From Methylovirgula sp. (GTDB lineage Bacteria; Pseudomonadota; Alphaproteobacteria; Rhizobiales; Beijerinckiaceae), in the NCBI RefSeq assembly GCF_037200945.1, contig NZ_JBBCGP010000001.1:2912501-2976500 (forward strand): DNA of 64,000 bases. The letters run 5' to 3'. How positions within the stretch are numbered: the first letter of the stretch is position 1; every line of letters begins with the position of its first letter. Positions 25,541 to 34,855 of this stretch are shown here, piece after piece. The notes beneath the pieces are model-generated. The model did not search any database. It saw only the letters and a program-made list of their open reading frames with translations, and was not told the DNA's origin. A program made the position numbers and the translations under genes.

Positions 25541-26677
25541 ATGCCGAGCCTTAACAATTTTGAAGACGCCGCGTTGTCGGCGCGGGGGACCGAGCCGGCT
25601 GAAATCATGAGCGCCTCCATGGGTCGGGCCACTCTCGATCCCGCCGCGCGGCCGCAGCCGCGAATTGATGAGCTTCCGCCGTCGCCGCCGACTTTTGCCG
25701 CGCTCGATCTCGGCACCAACAATTGCCGATTGCTGATTGCCCGACCGTCTTATTCTGGTGCCGGCACCGCAAGTTTCAGGATCGTCGATTCCTTTTCCCG
25801 TATTGTGCGGCTTGGCGAAGGGGTTTCGCAGACGGGCCGCCTCGCGGAATCGGCCATCCAGCGTACGTTGGAGGCGCTGGCAATCTGCCGTGCAAAAATG
25901 GAAGCCCGGCATGTAACCCGCGCACGGTTGATCGCGACGGAAGCTTGCCGGATGGCGGAAAACGGTCAGGAATTCATAGACCGCGCCCGCGAAACGCTCG
26001 GCCTGGAATTAGAGATTATTGATCGTCAGACGGAAGCACGTCTCGCCGCGACGGGCTGTGCGGCTTTGGCGGATGCCGAGGCAGAATCCGTGGTCCTTTT
26101 CGATATCGGCGGCGGCTCGTCGGAGGTCATCTGGCTGGGGCGTCAGACACACGATTCCGCGGGCGCAGGTCACGACAGAATCCGTTTCTGGGTTTCGCTG
26201 AAGCTTGGCGTGGTGACGCTCGCCGAAAAGTTCGGCGGCGTCGATGTCTCTCATGCGACCTTCGAGGCGATGGTTGCGCATGTTGCGGCCGGGCTCGAGG
26301 AGTTCGTTGCGCAATCGCTGCCTTATCAACGTTGCGGCCGGTTTCACCTGCTCGGCACGTCAGGCACGGTCACGACGATCGGCGGCATTTTTCTGAACCT
26401 CGCACGCTATGACCGGCGCCGCGTTGACGGGCTCTGGATGTCGGACGCCGAGATCGATACGACGGTCAAGCGGCTGCGACATATGTCTTATGCCGAACGC
26501 GCCGCCAATGGCTGTATTGGCGTGGAGCGCGCCGATCTTGTACTCGCGGGCTGCGCCATATTGGAAGCGATCCGCCGCGCCTTTCCGGCGCGCCGCGTCC
26601 GCATTGCCGATCGTGGTCTACGGGAAGGTATCCTGTTGCAATTGATGGACACCGAACAGGCTCGATCCTCGCGATGA
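25541..26677 (+). CDS. ppx: Ppx/GppA-family exopolyphosphatase / pppGpp phosphohydrolase
   Basis: 378 residues from the ATG at 25541 (GGGGCGAA upstream; an earlier ATG at 25472 is possible). The actin-like ATPase fold shows ALDLGTNNCRLLIA (phosphate 1), RIVRLGEGV, ATEACRMAENG and DIGGGSSEVIW (phosphate 2), and GTSGTVTTIGG. These enzymes degrade polyphosphate or convert pppGpp to ppGpp. It overlaps rlmE by four bases (ATGA), a common arrangement in alphaproteobacteria. The HD-like C-terminal domain of long Ppx is absent. Ppx versus GppA activity cannot be decided. Confidence 0.9.
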   Translation: MPSLNNFEDAALSARGTEPAEIMSASMGRATLDPAARPQPRIDELPPSPPTFAALDLGTNNCRLLIARPSYSGAGTASFRIVDSFSRIVRLGEGVSQTGRLAESAIQRTLEALAICRAKMEARHVTRARLIATEACRMAENGQEFIDRARETLGLELEIIDRQTEARLAATGCAALADAEAESVVLFDIGGGSSEVIWLGRQTHDSAGAGHDRIRFWVSLKLGVVTLAEKFGGVDVSHATFEAMVAHVAAGLEEFVAQSLPYQRCGRFHLLGTSGTVTTIGGIFLNLARYDRRRVDGLWMSDAEIDTTVKRLRHMSYAERAANGCIGVERADLVLAGCAILEAIRRAFPARRVRIADRGLREGILLQLMDTEQARSSR

Positions 26678-27372
26678 ATGCGAAAGAGCCGTCTGGCACC
26701 GGTCGCGCGTCGCTCAAGACGCGAGTGAAAACGGCACGCAAGCGTTCGCTCGCTTCGACGCTTTGGCTCGAGCGCCAACTCAACGATCCCTATGTCGCGC
26801 GCGCCAAGGCCGAAGGCTATCGCTCTCGCGCCGCTTTTAAGCTCGTCGAGATCGACTCGCGTTACCACATCCTCAAGCGTGGGCAGAAAGTCGTCGATCT
26901 TGGCGCAGCGCCGGGTGGCTGGTCGCAGGTCGCCGCCGCCAAGGTCGGCGCGACGGACGGCGCCGGCAAAGTCTTCGGCATCGATCTTCTGCCGGTCGAA
27001 ACGATTCCGGGCGTCGATTTTCGTCAGCTTGATTTCCTTATTCCGGAAGCGCCGCAGATCCTGACCGATTGGCTTGGCGGTCCCGCCGACGTGGTGCTCT
27101 CCGATATGGCCGGGAACACTACCGGCCATCGCAAGACAGATCATTTGCGGATCGTCGGGCTGGTCGAGCTTGCCGCCGATTTTGCCGCCGAGATTTTGGC
27201 ACCGGGAGGCGCCTTTCTCGCCAAGGTTCTGCAGGGCGGCACGGAGACCAGTCTGCTTGCGACGCTCAAGCGGCAGTTCACTGAGGTCAGGCACGTCAAG
27301 CCCAAGGCAAGCCGGGCGGATTCGTCCGAGCTTTATGTGCTCGCGACAGGCTTTCGCGGACGCGCGGACTAG
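26674..27372 (+). CDS. rlmE: 23S rRNA (uridine-2'-O)-methyltransferase RlmE (FtsJ/RrmJ)
   Basis: 232 residues that methylate U2552 of 23S rRNA with S-adenosylmethionine, aiding late 50S assembly. A basic N-terminal extension precedes the domain. The catalytic lysine is about residue 56 in SRAAFKLVEID, the SAM loop is VDLGAAPGGWSQ (74-85), the Asp lies in VLSDMAGN, the second Lys in AFLAKVLQGG and the last motif is VKPKASRADSSELYVLA. The start overlaps the ppx stop. Confidence 0.96.
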   Translation: MNAKEPSGTGRASLKTRVKTARKRSLASTLWLERQLNDPYVARAKAEGYRSRAAFKLVEIDSRYHILKRGQKVVDLGAAPGGWSQVAAAKVGATDGAGKVFGIDLLPVETIPGVDFRQLDFLIPEAPQILTDWLGGPADVVLSDMAGNTTGHRKTDHLRIVGLVELAADFAAEILAPGGAFLAKVLQGGTETSLLATLKRQFTEVRHVKPKASRADSSELYVLATGFRGRAD

Positions 27373-28805
27373 CCTTCTGTCTCTTCCGCTTCCGCGAATT
27401 CCTTCTCCGGGTCGGGTTTCTTCTTCTGCCGCGACCCGGCGAGATCGATTCCGGCATTCGCGGGCAGCGTGCGGAACACCAGCACCGAGCTTGCCGAGAT
27501 CAAAGCGATGCCGAGAAAGGCCCAGCGGAAATCCGCCGCCGTGACATGCGCTGTATGGTGAATGGCTTCCGAGGTTTGCAGTACGAAAGCGCCGATCGTA
27601 ATGCCGACGCTCAGTGATAATTGCTGAACGACTGAGGAAAAGCTTGTCGCACGGCTCATCGTGCTGTGGTCGATATCGGCATAGGTTATCGCGTTGATTG
27701 ACGTGAACTCCAGCGAACGAAAGAAACCGCCGAAGAGCAGGAGCCCCATCATCAGGACGTGCGGCGTCGCGGGCGTGAAAAATCCATAGCAGCCGAGAAT
27801 GGTGGCGCTCAGAACTGAATTGAACAGGAGAACGTGACGGAAGCCGAACGTGCGCAGGATGGGCGCGGCCGTCGTTTTCATGGCAATCGCGCCGATTGAC
27901 GTGATGAAGGTGATGCTGCCGGATTGGAACGCATTCAGACCGAAGCCGATCTGCAACATCAAGGGCAGGAGCAGCGGCGTCGCGCCGACGCCGACGCGAA
28001 ACAGCGAGCCGCCGGTGAGCGAGGCGCGGAAGGTCGGTACTTTCAACAGACTGAGATCGAGAATCGGGAATTTTGCGCGGCGCGCATGAAAATAATAGAC
28101 AACGAGCAGGAGCGCTCCGAAGCCCATCAGCGCGAGCACGGTCTCAAGACTGACGATGCTGCGCCCGAAGAGAGTCATGCCGAAAATCAGTGTAGCGAGA
28201 CCCGTGCCGGATAGCAGGAAACCCGATACGTCGAGTGGCCAATAGTCGCCGCGCAGGTTCTTGATGTGCAGGCTGACGAGTACGATCCCGATCGCCCCGA
28301 TCGGCACGTTGATGAAGAAGATCCAGCGCCAGTGGAAGTATGTCGTGATGAAGCCGCCGACGAGTGGCCCGAATAGCGGCCCGAGCAGGGCCGGAATCGT
28401 CAGATACGCGAGGGCGTTGATGACCTCCGACTTCGGCACGGTCCGTAACAGAACGAGCCGGCCGACGGGTACCATCATGGCCCCGCCCACACCCTGGACA
28501 ATTCGCGCCAAAACGAATTGCCAGAGCGTGCTGGAGAAACCACAGAAAATCGAACCGAGCGTGAAGACGACAATCGCCGTCCGGAAGATGGTGCGGGCGC
28601 CGAACCGGTCCGCCGCCCAGCCGCTCGCCGGGATGAAGATCGCCAGCGAAAGCAGATAGGAGGTCAGGGCAAGTTTGAGAGAAATGGGGTCCTGATGCAG
28701 ATCGGCCGCGATCGCCGGCAGCGATGTCGAGATCACCGTGCCGTCGAGGTTTTCCATGAAAAGGGCGCACGCGACGATGAACGCCGTCAGGCCATAGCGC
28801 GGCAA
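27369..28805 (-). CDS. MFS drug efflux transporter, DHA2 family
   Basis: 478 residues with about 14 membrane helices. Helix 1 carries CALFMENLDGTVISTSLPAI, followed by the motif A GWAADRFGARTIF and the motif C-like ALLGPLFGPLVGGFI, the set seen in EmrB/QacA proton antiporters. It starts with a TTG and has a charged C-terminal tail (KKKPDPEKEFAEAEE). No membrane-fusion EmrA partner is adjacent. It is convergent with rlmE and diverges from guaB; the 270-base gap to guaB shows no other gene. The substrate is unknown. Confidence 0.88.
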   Translation of the reverse strand: MPRYGLTAFIVACALFMENLDGTVISTSLPAIAADLHQDPISLKLALTSYLLSLAIFIPASGWAADRFGARTIFRTAIVVFTLGSIFCGFSSTLWQFVLARIVQGVGGAMMVPVGRLVLLRTVPKSEVINALAYLTIPALLGPLFGPLVGGFITTYFHWRWIFFINVPIGAIGIVLVSLHIKNLRGDYWPLDVSGFLLSGTGLATLIFGMTLFGRSIVSLETVLALMGFGALLLVVYYFHARRAKFPILDLSLLKVPTFRASLTGGSLFRVGVGATPLLLPLMLQIGFGLNAFQSGSITFITSIGAIAMKTTAAPILRTFGFRHVLLFNSVLSATILGCYGFFTPATPHVLMMGLLLFGGFFRSLEFTSINAITYADIDHSTMSRATSFSSVVQQLSLSVGITIGAFVLQTSEAIHHTAHVTAADFRWAFLGIALISASSVLVFRTLPANAGIDLAGSRQKKKPDPEKEFAEAEETEG

Positions 28806-29075
28806 GGGACATCTTTCATGAGGCGGCAGTCGTGATTTTTGTCATCTAAACGCACCCGGCTGAAATTCATAGAGCCGCCGCCGACTTGGGTTTTCCACAT
28901 CTTCTCCCTATTTCTAAGCCGTGAGCGCGGCGGCTTTCCCTCCTGCGCTCCTGTTTCCTTTGCACTGCGGCAGTGGCGTGCTAAGAGCCGCTGCCAACTT
29001 GGGTCCGCCGCGCATCGCTATCGAGTCGCGGCCGTTTTTTCATTTGGCGCCCTGCGGCGCTGTCGGGAGTTGGCT

Positions 29076-30566
29076 ATGGCGGCATTGCAGCGTGGGGTTA
29101 TCAAGGAAGCCTTGACGTTTGACGACGTCCTGCTCCTGCCGGGGCATTCCGAAATCCTGCCGAGCAATGCTGACCTCAGGACGCGGCTTACCCCCGAAAT
29201 CACGCTGAGCCTGCCGATCATTTCCGCTGCCATGGATACCGTTACCGAAGCCCGGCTCGCCATCGCCTTGGCTCAGGCGGGCGGCATCGGCGTCATTCAC
29301 CGCAATATGGAACCCGAGGCGCAAGCCGAAGAGGTCCGCAAGGTCAAGCGCTACGAGAGCGGCATGGTGGTTAACCCGATCACCATCGTCCCCGATGCGA
29401 CGCTGGCCGACGCGCTGGCGCTGATGAAGCGGCACGGCATTTCCGGCATTCCCGTCGTCGAGCACGGACCGATCGGAATACCGGCGCGGCTTGTTGGCAT
29501 CCTGACCAATCGCGACGTCCGTTTTGCCGACAATCCTAATCAGCCGGTGTCCGAGCTCATGACCAAGAAGGTCATCACTGTTACGGAAGGCGTGCCTCAG
29601 GACGAAGCGCGCCGTCTCTTGCATCAGCACCGGCTGGAAAAGCTCGTCGTTATCGATGAGGAAGGGCGCTGCGTTGGTCTTTTAACGGTCAAGGACATCG
29701 AAAAGGCGACGCAGCATCCGAATGCCAGCAAGGATGCCGAAGGCCGCCTGCGCGTCGCCGCAGCCTCGACCGTCGGCGACAAAGGCTATGATCGCGCCCT
29801 GGCGCTGATCGATGCGGGTGTGGACGCTATTGTCGTCGATACCGCACACGGCCATTCGCAATCGGTCCTCGACCAGGTGGCGCGGATCAAGCGTATTTCG
29901 AACAAGGTCGCCATCATTGCTGGCAATGTCGCAACCGGCGACGGCACCAAGGCGCTCATCGATGCGGGCGCGGATGCCGTGAAGGTCGGCATCGGTCCGG
30001 GTTCGATCTGCACAACCCGGATCGTCGCGGGCGTCGGCGTGCCGCAGCTCACAGCCATCCTCGATTCCGTCGAAGTCGCGCGGGAGCGCAACATCCCGGT
30101 CATCGCCGACGGCGGCATCAAATATTCCGGCGATCTCGCCAAGGCGATCGCGGCCGGCGCCGAATGCGCCATGATCGGCTCGCTGCTCGCCGGCACCGAT
30201 GAGAGTCCCGGCGAAGTCTATCTGCTGCAGGGCCGCTCGTTTAAATCCTATCGCGGCATGGGCTCGGTGGGCGCGATGGCGCGCGGCTCGGCCGACCGCT
30301 ATTTCCAGCAGGACATCAAGGATAGCTTGAAGCTCGTGCCGGAAGGCATTGAAGGACAAGTTCCTTATCGCGGTCCGGCGGGCGCCATTCTGCATCAATT
30401 GGCGGGCGGTCTGCGCGCCGCGATGGGTTATGTCGGCGCGGCGAATATCGAAGATTTTCAGAAGCGCGCGACCTTCGTCAAAGTTTCCGCCGCCGGCCTG
30501 CGCGAGAGCCACGTCCATGACGTGACGATCACCCGCGAGAGCCCCAATTACCCGACCGGCGTATGA
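29076..30566 (+). CDS. guaB: IMP dehydrogenase
   Basis: 496 residues; oxidises IMP to XMP, the committed step to GMP. The barrel has FDDVLLLPG at the start, the catalytic Cys312 in GPGSICTTR and the flap RYFQQ. Two CBS domains (about 95-210) are inserted. CGGGAG is upstream of the chosen ATG; the frame is open farther 5' but that region does not resemble guaB. The stop overlaps rsmB by four bases, and guaA follows beyond it, so GMP synthesis genes are grouped. Confidence 0.96.
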   Translation: MAALQRGVIKEALTFDDVLLLPGHSEILPSNADLRTRLTPEITLSLPIISAAMDTVTEARLAIALAQAGGIGVIHRNMEPEAQAEEVRKVKRYESGMVVNPITIVPDATLADALALMKRHGISGIPVVEHGPIGIPARLVGILTNRDVRFADNPNQPVSELMTKKVITVTEGVPQDEARRLLHQHRLEKLVVIDEEGRCVGLLTVKDIEKATQHPNASKDAEGRLRVAAASTVGDKGYDRALALIDAGVDAIVVDTAHGHSQSVLDQVARIKRISNKVAIIAGNVATGDGTKALIDAGADAVKVGIGPGSICTTRIVAGVGVPQLTAILDSVEVARERNIPVIADGGIKYSGDLAKAIAAGAECAMIGSLLAGTDESPGEVYLLQGRSFKSYRGMGSVGAMARGSADRYFQQDIKDSLKLVPEGIEGQVPYRGPAGAILHQLAGGLRAAMGYVGAANIEDFQKRATFVKVSAAGLRESHVHDVTITRESPNYPTGV

Positions 30567-31852
30567 CCCCTGGCGCCCGGATCGCGGCGGCGATCGAGAT
30601 TTTATCCGACATTGAGACGCGTCATCGCCCGGCTGCGGATGCGTTGAAGGATTGGGGCCTTTCGCATCGCTTCGCCGGGTCGAAAGATCGCGCCGCGCTA
30701 GCCTCGCTCGTCTTCGATGCCTTGCGCTGCCGTGCCTCCGCCGCCTGGATCATGGGCGTGGAGACGCCGCGCGCAATCGTCGTCGGCAGCTTGCGCGAAA
30801 TGCGCGGCCTTTCGCCGGATGAGATTGCCGCGCTCTGTAATGGCGAGGGTCATTCGCCTGCGCCTTTGTCGGATGACCAGCGCACGCGGCTTGAAACAGC
30901 CATGCTCGATGGCGCGCCGGATCATGTGCGCGGCAATTATCCCGAATGGCTGGCGCCGGCTTTCACTGCCGCCTTCGGTGACAGCGCAGCGGCGGAGGGC
31001 GCGGCGCTCGCGACCCGCGCGCCGCTTGATTTACGGGTAAACCGCCTCAAGGCGACGCGGGAGAAGGCGCTGGCGGCCCTCGCGCATCTCAACGCCCAGC
31101 CGACACCGCTCTCGCCGCTCGGCCTGCGCCTGCCTTTGAGCGACGACGGCCGCTCGCCCTCGCTTGCTGGCGAGCCGGCTTATGTCAAAGGGCTTGTCGA
31201 AATTCAGGACGAAGGCTCGCAGCTCGCAGCGTTGCTTTGCGCGGCGCAGCCGGGCGAACAGGTGCTCGACCTTTGCGCCGGCGGCGGCGGCAAGACGCTC
31301 GCGCTGGCGGCGGCGATGGACAATCGCGGCCAGATCTACGCAACCGACAGCGAGGCGCGCCGTCTCGCGCCGCTCTACGCCCGGCTGGAGCGGGCCGCCA
31401 CCCGCAACGTGCAGATCAGGACGCCGCGCCGCGGGCAGGATGTGCTGGCCGATCTCGAAGGCCGCTGCGATCTTGTGCTGGTCGATGCGCCCTGTACGGG
31501 CACGGGCACCTGGCGGCGTAACCCGGATGCCAAATGGCGCATCCGGCCCGGCGCGCTCGAACAGCGGATCAAAGAGCAAGATGAAGTGCTGGACACGGCC
31601 GCGCGGTTCGTGAAACCCGGCTGCCGGATCGTCTATGTGACCTGCTCGCTGCTGCTCGACGAGAACGAAGACCGCATCACGGCCTTTCTGACGCGCCACG
31701 AAGATTTCGCGGCCAGCAGCGCGCTAGAGGTGGTCGAGGCCGCCGAGCTACCCCAACTCGCAGAATTTGCGCAAGGCGACGGCCTGCGGCTTTCGCCGCT
31801 GACCGGCGGCACGGACGGATTTTTTATTGCGAGTTTGCGACGGGAGTCGTGA
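30563..31852 (+). CDS. rsmB: RsmB/NOP-family RNA (cytosine-5)-methyltransferase
   Basis: 429 residues with an N-terminal NusB-like domain and a C-terminal Rossmann methyltransferase. The SAM loop is VLDLCAGGGGKTLAL; both catalytic cysteines are present, in DAPCTGTGTWRRNPDAKW and VTCSLLLDENED. RsmB itself methylates C967 of 16S rRNA; other members act on different RNA sites, so the exact target is inferred. The ATG overlaps the guaB stop (ATGA). Confidence 0.9.
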   Translation: MTPGARIAAAIEILSDIETRHRPAADALKDWGLSHRFAGSKDRAALASLVFDALRCRASAAWIMGVETPRAIVVGSLREMRGLSPDEIAALCNGEGHSPAPLSDDQRTRLETAMLDGAPDHVRGNYPEWLAPAFTAAFGDSAAAEGAALATRAPLDLRVNRLKATREKALAALAHLNAQPTPLSPLGLRLPLSDDGRSPSLAGEPAYVKGLVEIQDEGSQLAALLCAAQPGEQVLDLCAGGGGKTLALAAAMDNRGQIYATDSEARRLAPLYARLERAATRNVQIRTPRRGQDVLADLEGRCDLVLVDAPCTGTGTWRRNPDAKWRIRPGALEQRIKEQDEVLDTAARFVKPGCRIVYVTCSLLLDENEDRITAFLTRHEDFAASSALEVVEAAELPQLAEFAQGDGLRLSPLTGGTDGFFIASLRRES

Positions 31853-32039
31853 ATGTGCGGGGCATCTGCATGTGCCGCAGGATTTGGCCGACCCGCGATT
31901 TGACAGCTTCCAGGCTAGGGCTTTGCTGATCGGCGGCGTCCGGCTCCACGCCTTCGGAAAAGAGGCTCGGAATGTCGGCAAGACGGATCGCGACCGGCAT
32001 TTGCCGCTGCGGGTCGAAAACCCGGACCACACGTTCCAT
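31824..32039 (-). CDS. Small hypothetical protein between rsmB and guaA
   Basis: 71 residues, starting MERVVRVFDPQRQMPVAIRL. GAGG stands seven bases before the ATG. It is soluble, acidic in the middle and contains no cysteine. It overlaps the 3' end of rsmB by 29 bases on the opposite strand. I do not recognise it; its evenly mixed composition and ribosome site are the only arguments that it is real. Confidence 0.5.
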   Translation of the reverse strand: MERVVRVFDPQRQMPVAIRLADIPSLFSEGVEPDAADQQSPSLEAVKSRVGQILRHMQMPRTFTTPVANSQ

Positions 32040-32219
32040 CTTAGCCTCAGCTATGCCGTTGTACGCATAGCGAAAGACTAGCGCAGAGGGATTGCCCGGC
32101 CTTCAACCAGACCGTTCAAATGCGTTGGAAAGCATTCAGGTAAAGCTTCGCGCTTCCTTGCGCCGCGGGGTGCAATCTCTTAATTCGAATTTTTGCCGGC
32201 AGGAGCACAATAAATCTCA

Positions 32220-33815
32220 ATGGCCGAAGATCCTTTCCACCACGACATCGTCACCCACCACGACAAAGTGCTGATTGTCGATTTCGGTTCGCAGGTCACC
32301 CAATTGATCGCCCGCCGCGTGCGTGAGGCAGGGGTCTATTGCGAGATCGCGCCCTATCAGAAGGCGGAGGCCGCGTTCGCGGCTTTAAAGCCCAAGGCGG
32401 TGATCCTGTCCGGCGGCCCGGCGTCGGTGCTTGAGGAAGGTTCGCCCCGTTTGCCGCAAGCAATCTTCGAGGCTGGCGTGCCGATCCTTGGCATCTGCTA
32501 CGGCGAGCAGCTCATGGCGGCGCAGCTTGGCGGCGAGGTGCAGGGCGGCCATCACGGCGAATATGGACGCGCGGAGGTCGAGGCAATTGCGGAATCGCCG
32601 CTGCTTGAGGGCGTCTGGGAGCAGGGCCGCCACATTGTCTGGATGAGCCATGGCGACCGCGTGACGAAACTGCCGCCTGGCTTCCAGAGCATCGGAAACT
32701 CGCCCAATGCGCCCGTTTGCGTCATCGCAGATGAAGCGCGCCGCTTCTACGGACTGCAATTCCATCCCGAGGTGCATCACACGCCCGAGGGGCCGCAGCT
32801 CATCGGAAATTTCCTGTTTAAGATTGCCGGTTTTCGCCGGGACTGGACGATGAAGGCCTTCCGCGCCGAGGCGATCAAGGCGATCCGCGCGCAGGTCGGG
32901 GATGCGCGGGTCCTATGCGCGCTTTCCGGCGGCGTGGATTCATCCGTCGCGGCGCTGCTGATCCACGAGGCGATCGGTGACAGGCTCACCTGTGTCTTCG
33001 TCGATCATGGTTTGTTGCGCGAAGGCGAAGCCGAGCAGGTCGTCTCGCTGTTTCGCGGCCATTACAACATCCCGCTCGTCCATGTCGATGCGAGCGAGAC
33101 GTTCCTGACAGCGCTCGATGGCGTGCAGGAGCCGGAAGAGAAGCGCAAGATCATCGGCAAGCTGTTCATCGATGTCTTCGACGCGGAGGCGAAGAAAATC
33201 GCCGCCGATGGCCGTGGCGCGCCGGACTTTCTCGCGCAGGGCACGCTCTATCCCGATGTGATCGAAAGCGTCTCGTTCCAGGGCGGCCCGAGCGTCACGA
33301 TCAAGTCGCATCATAATGTCGGCGGCCTGCCGGCGCGGATGAAGATGAAACTCGTCGAGCCGCTGCGCGAACTCTTCAAGGATGAAGTGCGCGCGCTCGG
33401 CCGCGAACTCGGCCTGCCGGAGGTTTTCGTCGGCCGGCATCCGTTTCCGGGACCGGGGCTCGCGATCCGCCTGCCGGGCGGCGTGACGGCGGAAAAGCTC
33501 GCGATCCTGCGCAAGGCCGACGCGATCTATCTCGACGAAATCCGCAAGGCCGGGCTTTACGACAAGATCTGGCAGGCTTTCGCCGTGCTGCTGCCGGTGA
33601 AAAGCGTCGGCGTCATGGGCGACGGCCGCACCTACGATTTCGTCTGCGCCCTACGCGCCGTGACATCGACCGACGGCATGACGGCGGACTTTTTCCACTA
33701 CGACATGAATTTCCTCGGCCGCGCCGCAACGCGCATCATCAACGAAGTGCGCGGCATCAACCGGGTTGTGTATGACGTGACGAGCAAGCCGCCGGGGACG
33801 ATTGAGTGGGAGTGA
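32220..33815 (+). CDS. guaA: GMP synthase (glutamine-hydrolysing)
   Basis: 531 residues; aminates XMP to GMP. The N-terminal class I glutamine amidotransferase has Cys93 in LGICYGEQ and the His/Glu pair in QFHPEVHHTPEG. The ATP-pyrophosphatase domain has the SGGVDSSVAA P-loop, and the C-terminal dimerisation domain ends NRVVYDVTSKPPGTIEWE, the family hallmark. It is separated from rsmB by a small opposing gene and a 180-base gap, where its promoter probably lies. Confidence 0.97.
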   Translation: MAEDPFHHDIVTHHDKVLIVDFGSQVTQLIARRVREAGVYCEIAPYQKAEAAFAALKPKAVILSGGPASVLEEGSPRLPQAIFEAGVPILGICYGEQLMAAQLGGEVQGGHHGEYGRAEVEAIAESPLLEGVWEQGRHIVWMSHGDRVTKLPPGFQSIGNSPNAPVCVIADEARRFYGLQFHPEVHHTPEGPQLIGNFLFKIAGFRRDWTMKAFRAEAIKAIRAQVGDARVLCALSGGVDSSVAALLIHEAIGDRLTCVFVDHGLLREGEAEQVVSLFRGHYNIPLVHVDASETFLTALDGVQEPEEKRKIIGKLFIDVFDAEAKKIAADGRGAPDFLAQGTLYPDVIESVSFQGGPSVTIKSHHNVGGLPARMKMKLVEPLRELFKDEVRALGRELGLPEVFVGRHPFPGPGLAIRLPGGVTAEKLAILRKADAIYLDEIRKAGLYDKIWQAFAVLLPVKSVGVMGDGRTYDFVCALRAVTSTDGMTADFFHYDMNFLGRAATRIINEVRGINRVVYDVTSKPPGTIEWE

Positions 33816-33942
33816 GAGGGTAAGCGCGGCGACAGCGTAGTTTTGGCAGTAAACTACACCGTGTTTCCGTTTCCGAGTCCAGGTGTGTGGTCGACGACTT
33901 CACGCGCGAATGTCTGGCGCTGGTGAGGGGACCCTGCCGTGC

Positions 33943-34578
33943 TCAGGACGACGGATGTGCGGCGCCTATTCCGCGCAAGATACGCTGCACCATCTCGGCC
34001 CCAACCCTCTCCACCTCGCCCTGAGCTGCGGCTACGTTCCCCACCCGCAGTGCTGCTGCGCCGTGGATGGTGCTCCACGCGAACAGCAAGTCGCCCGGCT
34101 CCGGTGGCGCCGCAATGACGCCGGTTCTGTATAGCCCCTGTAAGGCTGCCGGCAGGTATGAATAGGCGGTCGGCGCGCCCGATCGCAAAGCGTCGGCACG
34201 AGTCTGCACTGCGTACGTACCAAAGATCAGGCGCCACATGGCAGGCTGCTCATCGGCAAAGCGGAGATAGGCCACGCCCAGTTGGTGCAGGCGCGCGATC
34301 GCCTCCCGTGCGTCGGCGGCCGGCGCGTGAAGGTCGAACGCGATGGCAAAGTGCTGCTGGAGTTGAGCGATCCCGACGGCGGCCAGCTCCGCCAGCAAGG
34401 CCTCGCGGCTGTCAAAATGGCGGTACACCGCAGCGGCACTGACGCCCAGCCCCGCAGCCAGCTCGCGGAGCGAGATGTTCTCAATGTCCGGCGCCCGCGC
34501 CGCTGCCTCAAGCAGGGCGCGTCGCAGGTCTCCGTGGTGATATCGCCCGGCGGCGGGAGAATCAGACGACTTGTTCAT
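33943..34578 (-). CDS. TetR-family regulator (WHG-type C-terminal domain)
   Basis: 211 residues. The HTH is DIENISLRELAAGLGVSAAAVYRHFDSREALL. The C-terminal region holds the WSTIHGAAAL (W-HG) pattern of the TetR_C WHG group. It diverges from an SDR gene and the 277-base gap between them has an operator-like palindrome beside its start codon, so autoregulation and control of the SDR cassette are likely. The ligand is unknown. The HTH motif is given here in the residues DIENISLREL and AAGLGVSAAAVYRHF. Confidence 0.88.
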   Translation of the reverse strand: MNKSSDSPAAGRYHHGDLRRALLEAAARAPDIENISLRELAAGLGVSAAAVYRHFDSREALLAELAAVGIAQLQQHFAIAFDLHAPAADAREAIARLHQLGVAYLRFADEQPAMWRLIFGTYAVQTRADALRSGAPTAYSYLPAALQGLYRTGVIAAPPEPGDLLFAWSTIHGAAALRVGNVAAAQGEVERVGAEMVQRILRGIGAAHPSS

Positions 34579-34584
34579 GAAGGG

Positions 34585-34603
34585 ATGTTAACGCTGTTGA
34601 CAT
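34585..34603. promoter_or_regulatory. Candidate TetR operator overlapping a TTGACA -35 element
   Basis: ATGTTAAC and GTTGACAT form a palindrome with one mismatch around GCT, seven bases from the tetR start codon. It contains TTGACA (34597-34602), and TAGTTA follows 17 bases later as a possible -10 for the SDR gene. A repressor bound here would block that promoter. Confidence 0.5.
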
Positions 34604-34855
34604 CGTGGATTTTGCGGCTTAGTTAACACTTATAACTTCTTGCTGCCGGAGAGGCCCTCCGGCGATTTACGTCCCTTAGACCAATGCCCTCAGCCCATCC
34701 AGAAACGGTCGGTGCTGCTGAAGAGAGACGACCAGCTTCGCGTCTGAAGAGCATCGCCGCTCAATGGTCACGGCCCGCGGAAAACCACGCGGGCCATCGA
34801 TTCCTTTTGGACGCACTGTAACACGCGAGCAACTTCGTGCCGAAGGAGCCGGACT

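Noticed and set aside
33836..33856. GTAGTTT / AAACTAC hairpin after guaA as a terminator
   Set aside because: The stem is short and AT-rich with no T-run; it could be chance.
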